A stretch of 64,000 nt of DNA from an uncultured Anaerolineales bacterium (GTDB lineage Bacteria; Chloroflexota; Anaerolineae; Anaerolineales; UBA6663): NCBI GenBank assembly GCA_937952305.1, contig CALFZO010000109.1:71045-135044 (forward strand), in the 5' to 3' direction. A model generated the notes under the pieces. The model had not been told where the DNA came from and searched no databases. It saw nothing but the letters and a program-made list of their open reading frames with translations. The position numbers and the translations under genes are program-made. Numbering within the stretch: position 1 is the stretch's first letter; every line of letters starts with the position of its first letter. Shown here piece by piece: positions 39,996-48,479 of this stretch.

Positions 39996-42500
39996 ATGGT
40001 CGGAATAGTGATCGTCTCACATAGCGCCAAGCTGGCCGAGGGTGTGGCGGAGTTGGCTTTGGGGATGGCGGGACCCGACGCGCGCCTGGCGGCGGTCGGC
40101 GGCCTGGATCTGCCGGATCGGCCGCTCGGCACCGACGCGACGGCCATCGCCCGCGCCGTGGCGCAGGTTTACTCCGAAGATGGCGTGCTGGTGCTGATGG
40201 ACCTGGGCAGCGCCATCTTGAGCGCCGAGTTCGCCCTGGAGGCGCTGCCCGACGAGCAACGCCAGCGCGTCCTGCTGTGTGAAGCGCCGCTCGTGGAGGG
40301 CGCCCTGGCGGCGGCCGTCCAGGCGCGCCTGGGCAGTTCTCTGGCGCAGGTGGCGGCCGAGGCCCGCGCCGCGCTCGGCCCCAAGGTATCTCACCTCGCG
40401 CTCTCCGCGCCGGTCGAACCGCCGGCCGCGGAGGCCGCCTCGGCCGCGGGCGAAGCCGCGCTGACTCTGACGCTCACGGTCGGCAACCGCCTCGGGCTCC
40501 ACGCCCGGCCGGCGGCCCGTTTCGTCCAGACGGCCAGCCGCTTCCAGGCCGATGTGCGCGCCCGCAACCAGACCACGGGCAAGGGTCCGGCCAGTGCTAA
40601 GAGCATCAACGGCATCGCCACGCTCGGCGTGCGGCAGGCCCACACGCTCGTGCTCACGGCCAGCGGCCCGGATGCCGAACAGGCGCTGGCCGCCCTGAAG
40701 CAGTTGGCCGATGAGAACTTCGGCGACGTGGATGAGGCTCCGGCGGCCGGGCGCCCGGTGACTGCGGCCGCCACCCCGGCCATTGGGGACGGTCGGGCTT
40801 CCCTCTCCGGTCTGCCGGCCTCGCCCGGCCTGGCGCTCGGCCCCGTGCGGCGCCTGACCACGCCGGCCGTGGCCGCGCCCATGACGCCGGCGCAGGACGC
40901 CGAACACGAATGGGCCGCCTTGCGCGCCGCGCTCGCGCAGACCCGCGGACAGATTCAAGCGCTGCTGGAGTCGGTCCGCAGCCGGGCCGACCGGGCCTCC
41001 GCCGAGATCTTCGAAGCGCATCTGTTGTTCCTGGAGGACGAAGCGCTGCGCGAGCCGGCGCGGCGCGCTATCTTCGACCAGCGTCTCAACGCCGCCCTGG
41101 CCTGGGAGCGCGCGACCAACGCCGCCGCCGACCAATACCGCGCCCTGGAAGATGACTACCAGCGCGCCCGCGCCGCCGACGTCGAGGCGGTCGGGCGGCA
41201 AGTGGTGGCGTGCCTGCTGGGCGTCTCGCTCACGCCGACTCTGGCCGGCGAAGGCATCCTGGTGGCCTCCGACCTGACTCCGGCCGATACCGCCAGCCTG
41301 AACCCGGCGCTGGTGCGTGGCGTGGCCACCGCTCAGGGCGGCCCCACCTCCCACAGCGCCATCCTGGCGCGCAGTCTGGGTCTGCCGGCCGTGGTTGGCT
41401 TGGGCGCAGCCGTGCTCTCCCTGGCCGAGGGGACACTCATCATCCTGGATGGCGACGCCGGCGTCTTGCTCCCCGAGCCCGCGCCGGACGTGGTGGACGC
41501 TTACATGCGCCGGGCCGAGGCGGCCCGGCAGGCGGCGGCGGAGGCGCGGGCGGCCAGCGCCGCGCCCGCCCTCACGCGCGACGGGCGCCGCATCGAGGTC
41601 GTGGCCAACATCGGTTCGGTGGCCGATGCGCAGGCGGCCGTGGCGGCCGGGGCTGAGGGCGTCGGCTTGTTCCGGTCCGAGTTTCTGTTTCTGGACCGGC
41701 GCGTGGCGCCTGATGAGGCCGAGCAGTACGCGGCTTATCGGGCCGCGGCGGCTGTCATGGGGCCGGAGCGCCCGGTCATCATCCGCACGCTCGATGTCGG
41801 CGGCGACAAGCCGCTGCCCTACATCGACATCGGCCGGGAGGAGAACCCGTTCCTGGGCTGGCGCGCGGTGCGGATGTGCCTGGCCAATCCGGAGTTCTTC
41901 AAGGTCCAGCTGCGCGCCATCGTGCGCGTCGCGGCCGAGTTCCCGATCCGGGTCATGTTCCCGATGATCGCGACCCTGGCCGAGTTCCGCGCCGCCCGGG
42001 CGCTGCTGGCGGAAGCGCGCCAGGAAGTGGCCCAGCGCGGCGAGCGCGTGCCGGACCGAATCGAGACCGGCATCATGGTCGAGATCCCGGCCGCGGCCCT
42101 GCGCGCCGAGCAGTTCGCGGCCGAAGTTGATTTCTTCTCCATCGGCACCAATGACCTGACCCAATACACGCTGGCGGCCGAGCGCGGCAATGCCCGGGTG
42201 GCTCCGCTGGCGGACGCCTTTCAGCCGGCTGTGTTGGACCTGATCCAGCGGACAGCCGCCGCTGGCCACGCGCACGGCAAGTGGACGGGCGTGTGCGGTG
42301 AGATGGCTGGCGATCCCCGCGCTGTGCCGCTGCTGGTCGGCCTCGGCATCACCGAGTTGAGCATGTCGGCTCCGGCTATCCCGCGCGCCAAGCAGATCGT
42401 GCGCGGGTTGGAGTACGCGGACGCGCGGCGCCGGGCGGAGGCCGCGCTGCGGGCGGAGACGCCGGAGGCCGTGCGCGCGGCCCTGGCGGGCGCCGCCTAG
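39996..42500 (+). CDS. dhaM: DhaM-HPr-Enzyme I fusion, phosphoryl donor for DhaK-DhaL
   Basis: 834 residues carrying the whole PEP-to-DhaL phosphate chain. Residues 1-130 are the DhaM (EIIA-Man-like) domain with V-S-H-S and His9. Residues about 148-245 are HPr, with His169 in G-L-H-A-R-P. Residues about 265-834 are a complete Enzyme I, with the phospho-histidine site G-G-P-T-S-H-S (His453) and the PEP-binding half including G-V-C-G-E-M-A-G-D-P (Cys767). E. coli DhaM stops in the N-terminal half of Enzyme I and needs the general PTS enzyme; this protein should work alone from PEP. It closes the island. Confidence 0.95.
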   Translation: MVGIVIVSHSAKLAEGVAELALGMAGPDARLAAVGGLDLPDRPLGTDATAIARAVAQVYSEDGVLVLMDLGSAILSAEFALEALPDEQRQRVLLCEAPLVEGALAAAVQARLGSSLAQVAAEARAALGPKVSHLALSAPVEPPAAEAASAAGEAALTLTLTVGNRLGLHARPAARFVQTASRFQADVRARNQTTGKGPASAKSINGIATLGVRQAHTLVLTASGPDAEQALAALKQLADENFGDVDEAPAAGRPVTAAATPAIGDGRASLSGLPASPGLALGPVRRLTTPAVAAPMTPAQDAEHEWAALRAALAQTRGQIQALLESVRSRADRASAEIFEAHLLFLEDEALREPARRAIFDQRLNAALAWERATNAAADQYRALEDDYQRARAADVEAVGRQVVACLLGVSLTPTLAGEGILVASDLTPADTASLNPALVRGVATAQGGPTSHSAILARSLGLPAVVGLGAAVLSLAEGTLIILDGDAGVLLPEPAPDVVDAYMRRAEAARQAAAEARAASAAPALTRDGRRIEVVANIGSVADAQAAVAAGAEGVGLFRSEFLFLDRRVAPDEAEQYAAYRAAAAVMGPERPVIIRTLDVGGDKPLPYIDIGREENPFLGWRAVRMCLANPEFFKVQLRAIVRVAAEFPIRVMFPMIATLAEFRAARALLAEARQEVAQRGERVPDRIETGIMVEIPAAALRAEQFAAEVDFFSIGTNDLTQYTLAAERGNARVAPLADAFQPAVLDLIQRTAAAGHAHGKWTGVCGEMAGDPRAVPLLVGLGITELSMSAPAIPRAKQIVRGLEYADARRRAEAALRAETPEAVRAALAGAA

Positions 42501-43003
42501 CCAGGTGTCTGCGGGTCGGCGGCGGGTCCGCGCACGTAGCGGAAGTCGCAGTGGGGCGCGCCCTGCATGAGCGTGTGCGTGCGCGTCAACGTGACCGCAT
42601 CGTTGAACCCCTCCATCAGGGAATAATCACGATTGCAGGAGAGCAACGCGCCCAGTTCAGGCACACCGAGGGCCTGGTACATCTCGGCGTAGCGGCAACG
42701 GGTGACGTTGAAGGCTAGCTGGGTTTCGTCTTGGGCCAGGACCTCCAGCGTCAGGGCCTCGTCCCGTGTCCAGGCCTCCAGGGCCTGGCCAAAGGCCGGC
42801 AGCGACCGGGATTGCATCTGCTCCGCTAGTTGGGCGCCTTGCGCGCGCGCGACGGCGATGATGGTCTGGCGCACCAGCGCCAGGACGCGTTCGCGCCCGA
42901 ACTCCGCCGCCAGGGTTTCGATCAGCGGGATCAGGAGCCGGGCTTCGATCTCGCGGCGCTTCAGCACGCCGACAGAATTGAGGGTGTCGCTGGGTGTCGT
43001 CAT
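42497..43003 (-). CDS. L-2-amino-thiazoline-4-carboxylic acid hydrolase family protein
   Basis: 168 residues. The C-terminal block C-N-R-D-Y-S-L-M-E-G-F-N, then L-T-R-T-H-T-L-M-Q-G and C-D-F-R-Y, is diagnostic of the ATC hydrolase-like family, in which most members have unknown substrates. The founding enzyme opens a thiazoline ring on the way to L-cysteine. ATG at 43003 follows a good CAGGAGG site. It converges with dhaM, overlapping its last bases. A role in sulfur or cofactor metabolism is possible only by family analogy. Confidence 0.8.
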   Translation of the reverse strand: MTTPSDTLNSVGVLKRREIEARLLIPLIETLAAEFGRERVLALVRQTIIAVARAQGAQLAEQMQSRSLPAFGQALEAWTRDEALTLEVLAQDETQLAFNVTRCRYAEMYQALGVPELGALLSCNRDYSLMEGFNDAVTLTRTHTLMQGAPHCDFRYVRGPAADPQTPG

Positions 43004-43029
43004 GGCGGCCTCCTGGCGGGGTGCCTGGC

Positions 43030-43842
43030 TCAACGCTCCGGCCAATCCGGCCCCAGCGCCAGAAAACCGCGCTGCAGCAGGCTCGGCCGGGGATCGAGCG
43101 CATAACCATAGTGATCGCGCAGGCGGGCTGCGGCCCGCCGGAAAACCTGGCGCTGGTCACGGCCGGCTGCGCGCGCCCACTGCCAGCTGGTGTGCCAGGC
43201 GCGGAAGAACTGGTCGATCAGGCCGCCCGGCTCGGCGTGATGGATGAAGTTCTTGGGCAGGACGGCCTGCAGTTGGCGCGGCTGAAACTCCCGCCGCAGG
43301 CTGGGCGCCAGCACCAGCGCCAGCCGCGTCAGAGTCGGCGTCTCCGCGCGCGCATACAGGTTGAACGTCATCAGGCGCCCGGTGGGGTCGCAGGTGCCTT
43401 CCAGCAGCAGGCCGCCCGGCGCCAGGGCCGCGCCCAGCGCCGTCAGGGCCGCCTCTCTGGCCGCCTCGTCATACTGGCGCAGGACGTTGAAAGCGCGCAC
43501 CACGGCGGCCCGCTCATCGGGCTGCAGGGGCAGGTTGAAGCCGCCCAGGCGGAACTCCAGTCCTGGGCGCGTAAAGGGCTGGGCCTCGGCCACTCGTTCG
43601 GGATCGATCTCAACCCCCAGCACGCGCAGGCGCGGATTCAGCCGGCGCAGCCGGGCCAGCGTCTCCAGGGACGTCACCGGGTAAGCCCCATAGCCCAGGT
43701 CGACGTACAGGCCGGGCAGGCGGCGCAGCAGTTCAGGATACGCCACCGCCAGGAAGGTGTCGGTCTTGCGCAGCCGGTTCGGCGCGGTTTTGCCCCGGGT
43801 GACGGTGCCGAGAGGTCTGGAGGCGGGTCTTGGTCGGCGCAT
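43030..43842 (-). CDS. Class I SAM-dependent methyltransferase-like protein
   Basis: 270 residues. Motif I is recognisable as Y-V-D-L-G-Y-G-A-Y-P (near 45-54), the acidic end of the second strand as L-G-V-E-I-D-P-E-R (near 75-83), and a post-motif L-A-P-G-G-L-L-L-E-G-T-C-D near 140. No nucleic-acid or metabolite signature identifies the substrate. The following gene on this strand is the ATC-hydrolase-like gene after 26 bp, which suggests co-transcription. Confidence 0.75.
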   Translation of the reverse strand: MRRPRPASRPLGTVTRGKTAPNRLRKTDTFLAVAYPELLRRLPGLYVDLGYGAYPVTSLETLARLRRLNPRLRVLGVEIDPERVAEAQPFTRPGLEFRLGGFNLPLQPDERAAVVRAFNVLRQYDEAAREAALTALGAALAPGGLLLEGTCDPTGRLMTFNLYARAETPTLTRLALVLAPSLRREFQPRQLQAVLPKNFIHHAEPGGLIDQFFRAWHTSWQWARAAGRDQRQVFRRAAARLRDHYGYALDPRPSLLQRGFLALGPDWPER

Positions 43843-43989
43843 CGCGTGACTGAGCGGACTGGCGGCTCGATTATACTGGCGGCCAGCGCACTTATCAGTA
43901 AAATGGGCCTGGTGCCGCTCTGGCCTTGACTGGCTGGGGAGAGTTGCTCTGCGCTGCTGGCGGGGGGTTGCCCTGCGGAAGGACTTTAT

Positions 43990-44847
43990 ATGCGCCTGCT
44001 GACGTTTAATTCGGAGACTGGCCCGCGCCTGGGGTTGCTGCGCGCCGACGATACGGTGACGCCGATCCCGGCCATCGACATGCTGACGCTGATCGAGGCC
44101 GGCGAATCACGCCTGAAACGCGCCCGGACCGGGACCGGTTTCATGCTGGCGCTCTCGGCGCTGAAGCTGCTGGCGCCCATTCCGGAGCTGCGCCGCAACA
44201 TCCTGTGCATCGGCATGAACTACCGCGAGCACGCCGCCGAGAGCCTGCGCGCCAAGGGCCTGCCGGTGAAGATGCCGGAAGTGCCGGTCTTCTTCACCAA
44301 GGCCACCACCACCCTGAACGGCCCGTACGCCGATATCCCCTTCGACGCCGCCGTCTCCACCCAGATCGATTGGGAGGTGGAGCTCGGCGTTGTTATCGGG
44401 CGCAAGGGCAAAGACATCCCGCGCGCCGCAGCCCTGGACTACGTCTTCGGCTACACCATCCTCAACGACGTCTCGGCCCGTGACTTGCAGAACGCGCACG
44501 GCGGGCAGTTCTTCAAGGGCAAGAGCCTGGACGGCGCCTGCCCGATCGGGCCGTGGATCGTCACCCGCGACGAGATCCCGGACCCGCACGCCTTGCAGCT
44601 GCGCTGCCTGGTGAACGGCGTGCTCAAGCAGGAATCGCACACCGGCGACATGATCTTCGATATTCCGACGATTATCGAGTGGCTCTCGCGCGGGATGACG
44701 CTGCTGCCCGGCGACATCATCGCGACCGGGACACCCAGCGGCGTGGGCTTTGCGCGCACGCCGCCGGAATTCCTCAAGCCCGGCGATGTGGTGGAGTGTC
44801 AGGTGGAGAAGATCGGGTCGATCCGCAACCGCGTGGTGGCGGTCTGA
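43990..44847 (+). CDS. Fumarylacetoacetate hydrolase family protein
   Basis: 285 residues with the FAH catalytic domain (about 70-285): I-G-M-N-Y-R-E-H-A near 75, D-W-E-V-E-L-G-V-V-I-G with metal-binding glutamates near 122-130, N-D-V-S-A-R-D-L-Q near 160, K-S-L-D-G-A-C-P-I-G-P-W near 180, and T-G-T-P-S-G-V-G near 248. Family members cleave C-C bonds or isomerise or hydrate acylpyruvate-type compounds in catabolism of aromatic and hydroxy acids. The exact substrate cannot be told from sequence. It stands alone on the plus strand between minus-strand genes. Confidence 0.9.
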   Translation: MRLLTFNSETGPRLGLLRADDTVTPIPAIDMLTLIEAGESRLKRARTGTGFMLALSALKLLAPIPELRRNILCIGMNYREHAAESLRAKGLPVKMPEVPVFFTKATTTLNGPYADIPFDAAVSTQIDWEVELGVVIGRKGKDIPRAAALDYVFGYTILNDVSARDLQNAHGGQFFKGKSLDGACPIGPWIVTRDEIPDPHALQLRCLVNGVLKQESHTGDMIFDIPTIIEWLSRGMTLLPGDIIATGTPSGVGFARTPPEFLKPGDVVECQVEKIGSIRNRVVAV

Positions 44848-44849
44848 AG

Positions 44850-45530
44850 TCAGGCGCCGGCCGCCGGCTTGGGCGTTTTGCTCACTTCCCAGACGCAGGC
44901 TGGGGCGCCCAGCGCGCGGCAGGCCACTTCCTGGATTTCGAAGTCGCGGCCGGTCTGCCAGCGCAGTGATTCGTGCAGCGTGCCCGTGAACAAGTAGCAG
45001 GGCGCGAAGTCGCTTTCCTTCCCCGCGCACATGGCGCACTCCGGCGCCACATAGGCCCAGCTGTCACCGCGGTCCTCGACGCGCAGGTGAAGTTCTTGGC
45101 CGGCCGAGTTGGCCAGCCGCTGAAACCCGTTCTGGATGGTGTCCAGCCCGATTTTGAGTTGGGCCGGGATCGGCAGGACCTTGGCCGCCAGCACAGCGCC
45201 CAGCCCAAAGAGCGCGCCCTGCTGGTCGATGCCGTGCTTGGCCGAGAGGCGGCCGATGCGGATGAGCATGCTCTTGCCGGCGCGGCCGTAGAAACTGAGC
45301 AGCCCGGCATTCAGGTTGGCGTAGTCGCCGTAGGTGAGCGCGCCGCTCAGCTTGAGGTCGTTGGGGGGATAGTTGTTGATCAGGCGCTCAAGCCCGGCCT
45401 GGCGCAGCACGATGCTCAACCCCTGGTGGCCCACCACTTCCTCCGCCGCCAGCAAAGCCCAGCGCATATAGCCGTCTACCATGTACAGCGCGGCCACTGG
45501 GTCGGGGAGGCTGCGGGCTTTGATTTCCAT
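44850..45530 (-). CDS. V4R-domain protein
   Basis: 226 residues. The C-terminal half shows the V4R (4-vinyl reductase) pattern, with the cysteine pair C-A-M-C (near 168), C-Y-L-F-T-G-T-L and the closing A-L-G-A-P-A-C-V-W-E-V. The domain is a small-ligand binding unit found in regulators such as XylR and in heme- or tetrapyrrole-associated proteins. The N-terminal half is helical with no named domain, so it is probably a stand-alone sensor. ATG at 45530 follows AGGTG; tRNA-Pro lies upstream on the same strand. Confidence 0.75.
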   Translation of the reverse strand: MEIKARSLPDPVAALYMVDGYMRWALLAAEEVVGHQGLSIVLRQAGLERLINNYPPNDLKLSGALTYGDYANLNAGLLSFYGRAGKSMLIRIGRLSAKHGIDQQGALFGLGAVLAAKVLPIPAQLKIGLDTIQNGFQRLANSAGQELHLRVEDRGDSWAYVAPECAMCAGKESDFAPCYLFTGTLHESLRWQTGRDFEIQEVACRALGAPACVWEVSKTPKPAAGA

Positions 45531-45558
45531 GCGGCACCTCACCTGAGGGAGAAACACA

Positions 45559-45592
45559 ACGGGCAACGCTTGTCCCTACAAACGTTGCCCGT
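45559..45592 (-). repeat. Perfect inverted repeat between tRNA-Pro and the V4R gene
   Basis: ACGGGCAACG and CGTTGCCCGT (10 bp each) flank 14 bp that contain TAGGGACA on the minus strand. On that strand TGTGTTTCTC follows, so it could terminate tRNA-Pro. It also looks like a small dispersed intergenic element. Confidence 0.7.
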
Positions 45593-45601
45593 CACAGATG
45601 G

Positions 45602-45676
45602 TCGGGGCGCCCGGATTTGAACCGGGGACCCCCTGCACCCCATGCAGGTGCGCTAGCCGGACTGCGCTACGCCCCG
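45602..45676 (-). tRNA. tRNA-Pro(GGG)
   Basis: 75-nt cloverleaf on the minus strand. The acceptor CGGGGCG pairs with CGCCCCG, with A as discriminator. The anticodon stem CCTGC/GCAGG closes the loop ATGGGGT, giving anticodon GGG. The T arm is CCGGTTCAAATCCGG. CCA is not encoded. Confidence 0.95.
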
Positions 45677-45686
45677 ACGTTCAGCC

Positions 45687-45715
45687 ATTATAGCAGTCTG
45701 CTAAGTGTTTATCAA
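45687..45715 (-). promoter_or_regulatory. Promoter of tRNA-Pro
   Basis: On the minus strand TTGATA (45710-45715) and TATAAT (45687-45692) have a 17-bp spacer, and the -10 ends 10 bp before the tRNA. The -35 lies inside the last codons of panE. One of the best promoters in the window. Confidence 0.85.
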
Positions 45716-46726
45716 ATCGAGCAGCGCCTGCGGCCGATCACGGAACTGCTCCGGCCTCAGTGCGCCGCCGCTGAGCGCCTCCAAGGTCTCCGTGAGCACG
45801 CGGTTGACGGGCGTCGGCACGCCCAGGGTGGCGCCGCGGCGAACGACCGCGCCGTTCAGCCAACGGACCTCGGTCTGGCCGCGCCCGCTGTGCAGGTCGA
45901 GGTGCATCGACGGGCGTTTTCCGCCGCGCCCGGCGCCCACCCCGCGCTGCAGGGCCAACCGGCCCAGCCCGGCCGGGAGTTGCGCTCCCCAGGCCAGCGC
46001 CCGCACCGGTGTGCCAGGCAGGTCGATCACGGGCACGCGCAGCGCGCGCATCACGGCCAGGGCTTCCCGCAGCATCCGCCGCTCGACGTCGAACAAGCGC
46101 GCGTCGGCGAAGAGCGCGGATACGGGCAGGTCCAGGATGGCGGCCGTGGCGTTGCCCACCAGGTTCGTCAGGAGCTTGGACCACTTCAGGGCCGCGGCTG
46201 AAGCGTAGCCGCGCGCGCGCAGGCCGGCGGCATCCAAGGCCTGCCCCAGCGGCTGGCTGAGGGGATGGCCCAGGGCGAGGCCCAGGCCGCGCAGGCGCTC
46301 CACCGTGATCTCGCCCGGCTCGCCGCGGCTCACGGCCGTGGTCACCGTGCCGGCGATGACGCGCTCCGGCCCGGCGATTTCGGCCAGGGCGGCCTCGCCG
46401 TCCACGCCGTTTTGCAGGCACAGGACGGGCGGCAGCGCCGCTGCGACCGGGCGCCAGGTCGCCAGTGCATCGGCGGTGTCGAAGGCCTTCAGCGCGAAGA
46501 CGAGCACGTCCGGCGCCCAGGCGCTGAGCGCGTCCGCCAGCGTGTCGAAGACCGGAAAGCCGGTCAGCGCCACTTGCTCGTCGCCCTGGCGCAGGCGCAG
46601 GCCGCGCGCGCGCAGGGCCGCGGCCGTGGCTGGCCGCGCACAAAACGCCACCGGGTGGCCGGCGCGCAGCAGGCGGCCGCCGACGTAGACGCCGATGGCG
46701 CCCGCGCCGAAGATCAGGACCCTCAC
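45701..46726 (-). CDS. panE: 2-dehydropantoate 2-reductase (ApbA/PanE family)
   Basis: 341 residues. It reduces ketopantoate to pantoate with NADPH for coenzyme A synthesis. It shows N-terminal G-A-G-A-I-G (7-12), L-Q-N-G-V-D near 109, the catalytic lysine region L-K-W-S-K-L-L-T-N near 190, and an E-x-D-x-x-S-G-R-G type stretch (H-L-D-L-H-S-G-R-G) near 285. GTG start at 46726 overlaps the stop of the preceding small gene. Several distant PanE relatives have other substrates, so pantoate specificity is likely but not certain. Confidence 0.88.
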   Translation of the reverse strand: MRVLIFGAGAIGVYVGGRLLRAGHPVAFCARPATAAALRARGLRLRQGDEQVALTGFPVFDTLADALSAWAPDVLVFALKAFDTADALATWRPVAAALPPVLCLQNGVDGEAALAEIAGPERVIAGTVTTAVSRGEPGEITVERLRGLGLALGHPLSQPLGQALDAAGLRARGYASAAALKWSKLLTNLVGNATAAILDLPVSALFADARLFDVERRMLREALAVMRALRVPVIDLPGTPVRALAWGAQLPAGLGRLALQRGVGAGRGGKRPSMHLDLHSGRGQTEVRWLNGAVVRRGATLGVPTPVNRVLTETLEALSGGALRPEQFRDRPQALLDLINT

Positions 46727-47241
46727 GGCTGCCGGGATCGCGTGCTCGTCCGCCGGGGGGCGGGGCGCTTGGGTCGGCCCGGTTTGGCCGGGCGGGGCTT
46801 AGGCTTGGCTTTCGGCTTGGCCTTGGGTTTGGGCTTCGGTTTAGCAGTTGGACGCTTGCGCGGCTTCCGGGCCAGCTCTGCGCACAGTTTCTCCTGGCCG
46901 CTGTTGGCCAGTGTTTGCACCGCGAGCGCTGCCGTGGCGGTGGCGGCGGCCGGCGCCAGCTTGAACTGGCTGGCCAGCAGCGGCACCAACACGGCGGCGG
47001 CCGCTGTCAGGCCCTGTCCGAGCGTCTGTTGGACAAGCGGGCGCAGCCGGCTGTCAGGATCGCACAGCACCGCGTACAGCGCCGCCCGGACGTCCGCGCT
47101 TAACTGGCCGGCGGCCGGCTGGCCTTGGCCTTTCGGTGTCGGCCGGTCGAACAGGCCGCCGGCGAGCTGATCGAGAAGCTGATCGACTTGCTCGGACATG
47201 ATGTCCATGAGTTCCGTCTTGGCCGGGCGTTTGGCGGGCAT
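46723..47241 (-). CDS. Hypothetical protein with a histone H1-like basic tail
   Basis: 172 residues. The first 120 are helical and neutral to acidic, with M-D-I-M-S-E-Q-V-D-Q-L-L-D-Q-L near the start. The last 50 are almost wholly Lys, Pro, Ala and Arg in K-P/K-A-K-P repeats, like histone H1 tails or HctB-type DNA-binding proteins. It might bind DNA or RNA, or be a low-complexity linker. Lies between fmt and panE with short spacing, so it is likely co-expressed. No named domain seen. Confidence 0.65.
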   Translation of the reverse strand: MPAKRPAKTELMDIMSEQVDQLLDQLAGGLFDRPTPKGQGQPAAGQLSADVRAALYAVLCDPDSRLRPLVQQTLGQGLTAAAAVLVPLLASQFKLAPAAATATAALAVQTLANSGQEKLCAELARKPRKRPTAKPKPKPKAKPKAKPKPRPAKPGRPKRPAPRRTSTRSRQP

Positions 47242-47262
47242 AGAGTCTCCGGAGTGCGGGGG

Positions 47263-48186
47263 TCAGCTGAGTTGGGCGCCCACGAAGCCGCGCGCGCCGC
47301 GGGCAAAATCGGCGGCCGCCATCGGCCGCTTGCCGGCGGGTTGGACCTCCAGGAGCACTAAGCTCCCTGAGCCGCAGGCGATGACGGGGCCGCGCTCGCC
47401 GACGCTGACCTGGCCGGGCTGGCCCGCGCCGGCCGTGGCCGCCGTGGCCCGCAGGACGCGCAGCGGCTGGCCGGCCCACAGCGCAAACGCGCCGGGCCAG
47501 GGTGTGAAGGCGCGCACACGGCGCTCCAGGGCGTCGGCGGCCTGAGTGAAATCCAGGTGCCCATCCTCTTTCTTGAGCTGCGGCGCGTAGGTGGCCTCGT
47601 CGGCGGGCTGGGCGGCGGGCCTCACGGTCCCGGCCAGGTAGCCCGGCAGCGTCTCCAGCAGCAGGGCCGCGCCCAGGTCGGCCAGGCGTGCCGTGAGCGT
47701 GGCCGTGGTATCGTCCGGGTGGATCGGCTCCGCGCGCCGGGCCAGCATCGGCCCAGTGTCCAGGCCCGGGTCCATCTGCATGATGGTGACTCCGGTCGTG
47801 GCGTCGCCGGCCAGCAGCGCTGCCGCGATCGGCGCCGCCCCGCGCCAGCGCGGCAGCCAGGAGGCGTGCACGTTCAGGCAGCCGTGGCGCGGCAGGTCCA
47901 GCACGGCTGGCTTGAGGATCTGGCCGAAAGCGGTCACGACGATCAGGTCTGGCGCCCACGCGGCCAACTGCGCTGTGGCGTCCGGTTCACGCAGCCGGCG
48001 CGGTTGCAGCACGGGCACGCCGGCCTGGAGCGCGGCCTGCTTCACGGGCGCTTCGGCCAGTTTCTGGCCGCGCCCGGCCGGCCGATCCGGTTGGGTCACG
48101 ACGCCGACGACGCTGTAAGCTGAGAGCAAAGCGTTGAGGCTGGGCACGGCGAACTCGGGCGTGCCCATGAAGACGATGCGCAGCAT
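47263..48186 (-). CDS. fmt: Methionyl-tRNA formyltransferase
   Basis: 307 residues, the normal length. It formylates initiator Met-tRNA using 10-formyltetrahydrofolate. Visible are the N-terminal F-M-G-T-P-E-F-A-V-P, catalytic N-V-H-A-S-W-L-P-R-W-R-G-A-A-P near 108-122 with Asn and His, the conserved Asp in M-D-P-G-L-D-T-G-P-M near 145, and a C-terminal tRNA-binding OB-type domain. ATG at 48186 is chosen to give the standard N-terminus; ATG 48195 adds three residues. Not beside def here. Confidence 0.96.
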   Translation of the reverse strand: MLRIVFMGTPEFAVPSLNALLSAYSVVGVVTQPDRPAGRGQKLAEAPVKQAALQAGVPVLQPRRLREPDATAQLAAWAPDLIVVTAFGQILKPAVLDLPRHGCLNVHASWLPRWRGAAPIAAALLAGDATTGVTIMQMDPGLDTGPMLARRAEPIHPDDTTATLTARLADLGAALLLETLPGYLAGTVRPAAQPADEATYAPQLKKEDGHLDFTQAADALERRVRAFTPWPGAFALWAGQPLRVLRATAATAGAGQPGQVSVGERGPVIACGSGSLVLLEVQPAGKRPMAAADFARGARGFVGAQLS

Positions 48187-48416
48187 GGCCGGCATTCTAT
48201 AGCCGTTTCGGGATTGATGTAAGGCCGACGTTGGCTCGGGCGCGCTGTCAGGGTGTTGGGGCGCGGAGCGAGTCCCCACGCACAGCGTTGGGCGCGAAGT
48301 CGAAGGAGCCCGCTGCTCCGCTCACCTGTGCCCGGCGCCCGGGGCGCAGCCACTGGTGCGGTCAGGGCGCCTGAATTTGGCCACCAACGGCAAATACACC
48401 CCGTTGGGCAGAGCGC

Positions 48417-48444
48417 TTGCAGGATCGGGCAATTGGCATACAAT
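48417..48444 (+). promoter_or_regulatory. Promoter of the first DUF4870-type gene
   Basis: TTGCAG (48417-48422) and TACAAT (48439-48444) with a 16-bp spacer, 35 bp before the ATG. The rest of the 290-bp gap between fmt and this gene (48187-48416) is GC-rich with no supported gene. Confidence 0.55.
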
Positions 48445-48479
48445 CGTGACCAACCTTCGATTCTACAAGGAGATCAACG

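Noticed and set aside
40017..42275. Very long open frame antisense to dhaM (also antisense to zwf, 518-2092, and many others)
   Set aside because: Open antisense frames are expected at this GC content. Their translations are low-complexity Arg/Gly/Gln mixtures, and the sense genes have clear motifs.
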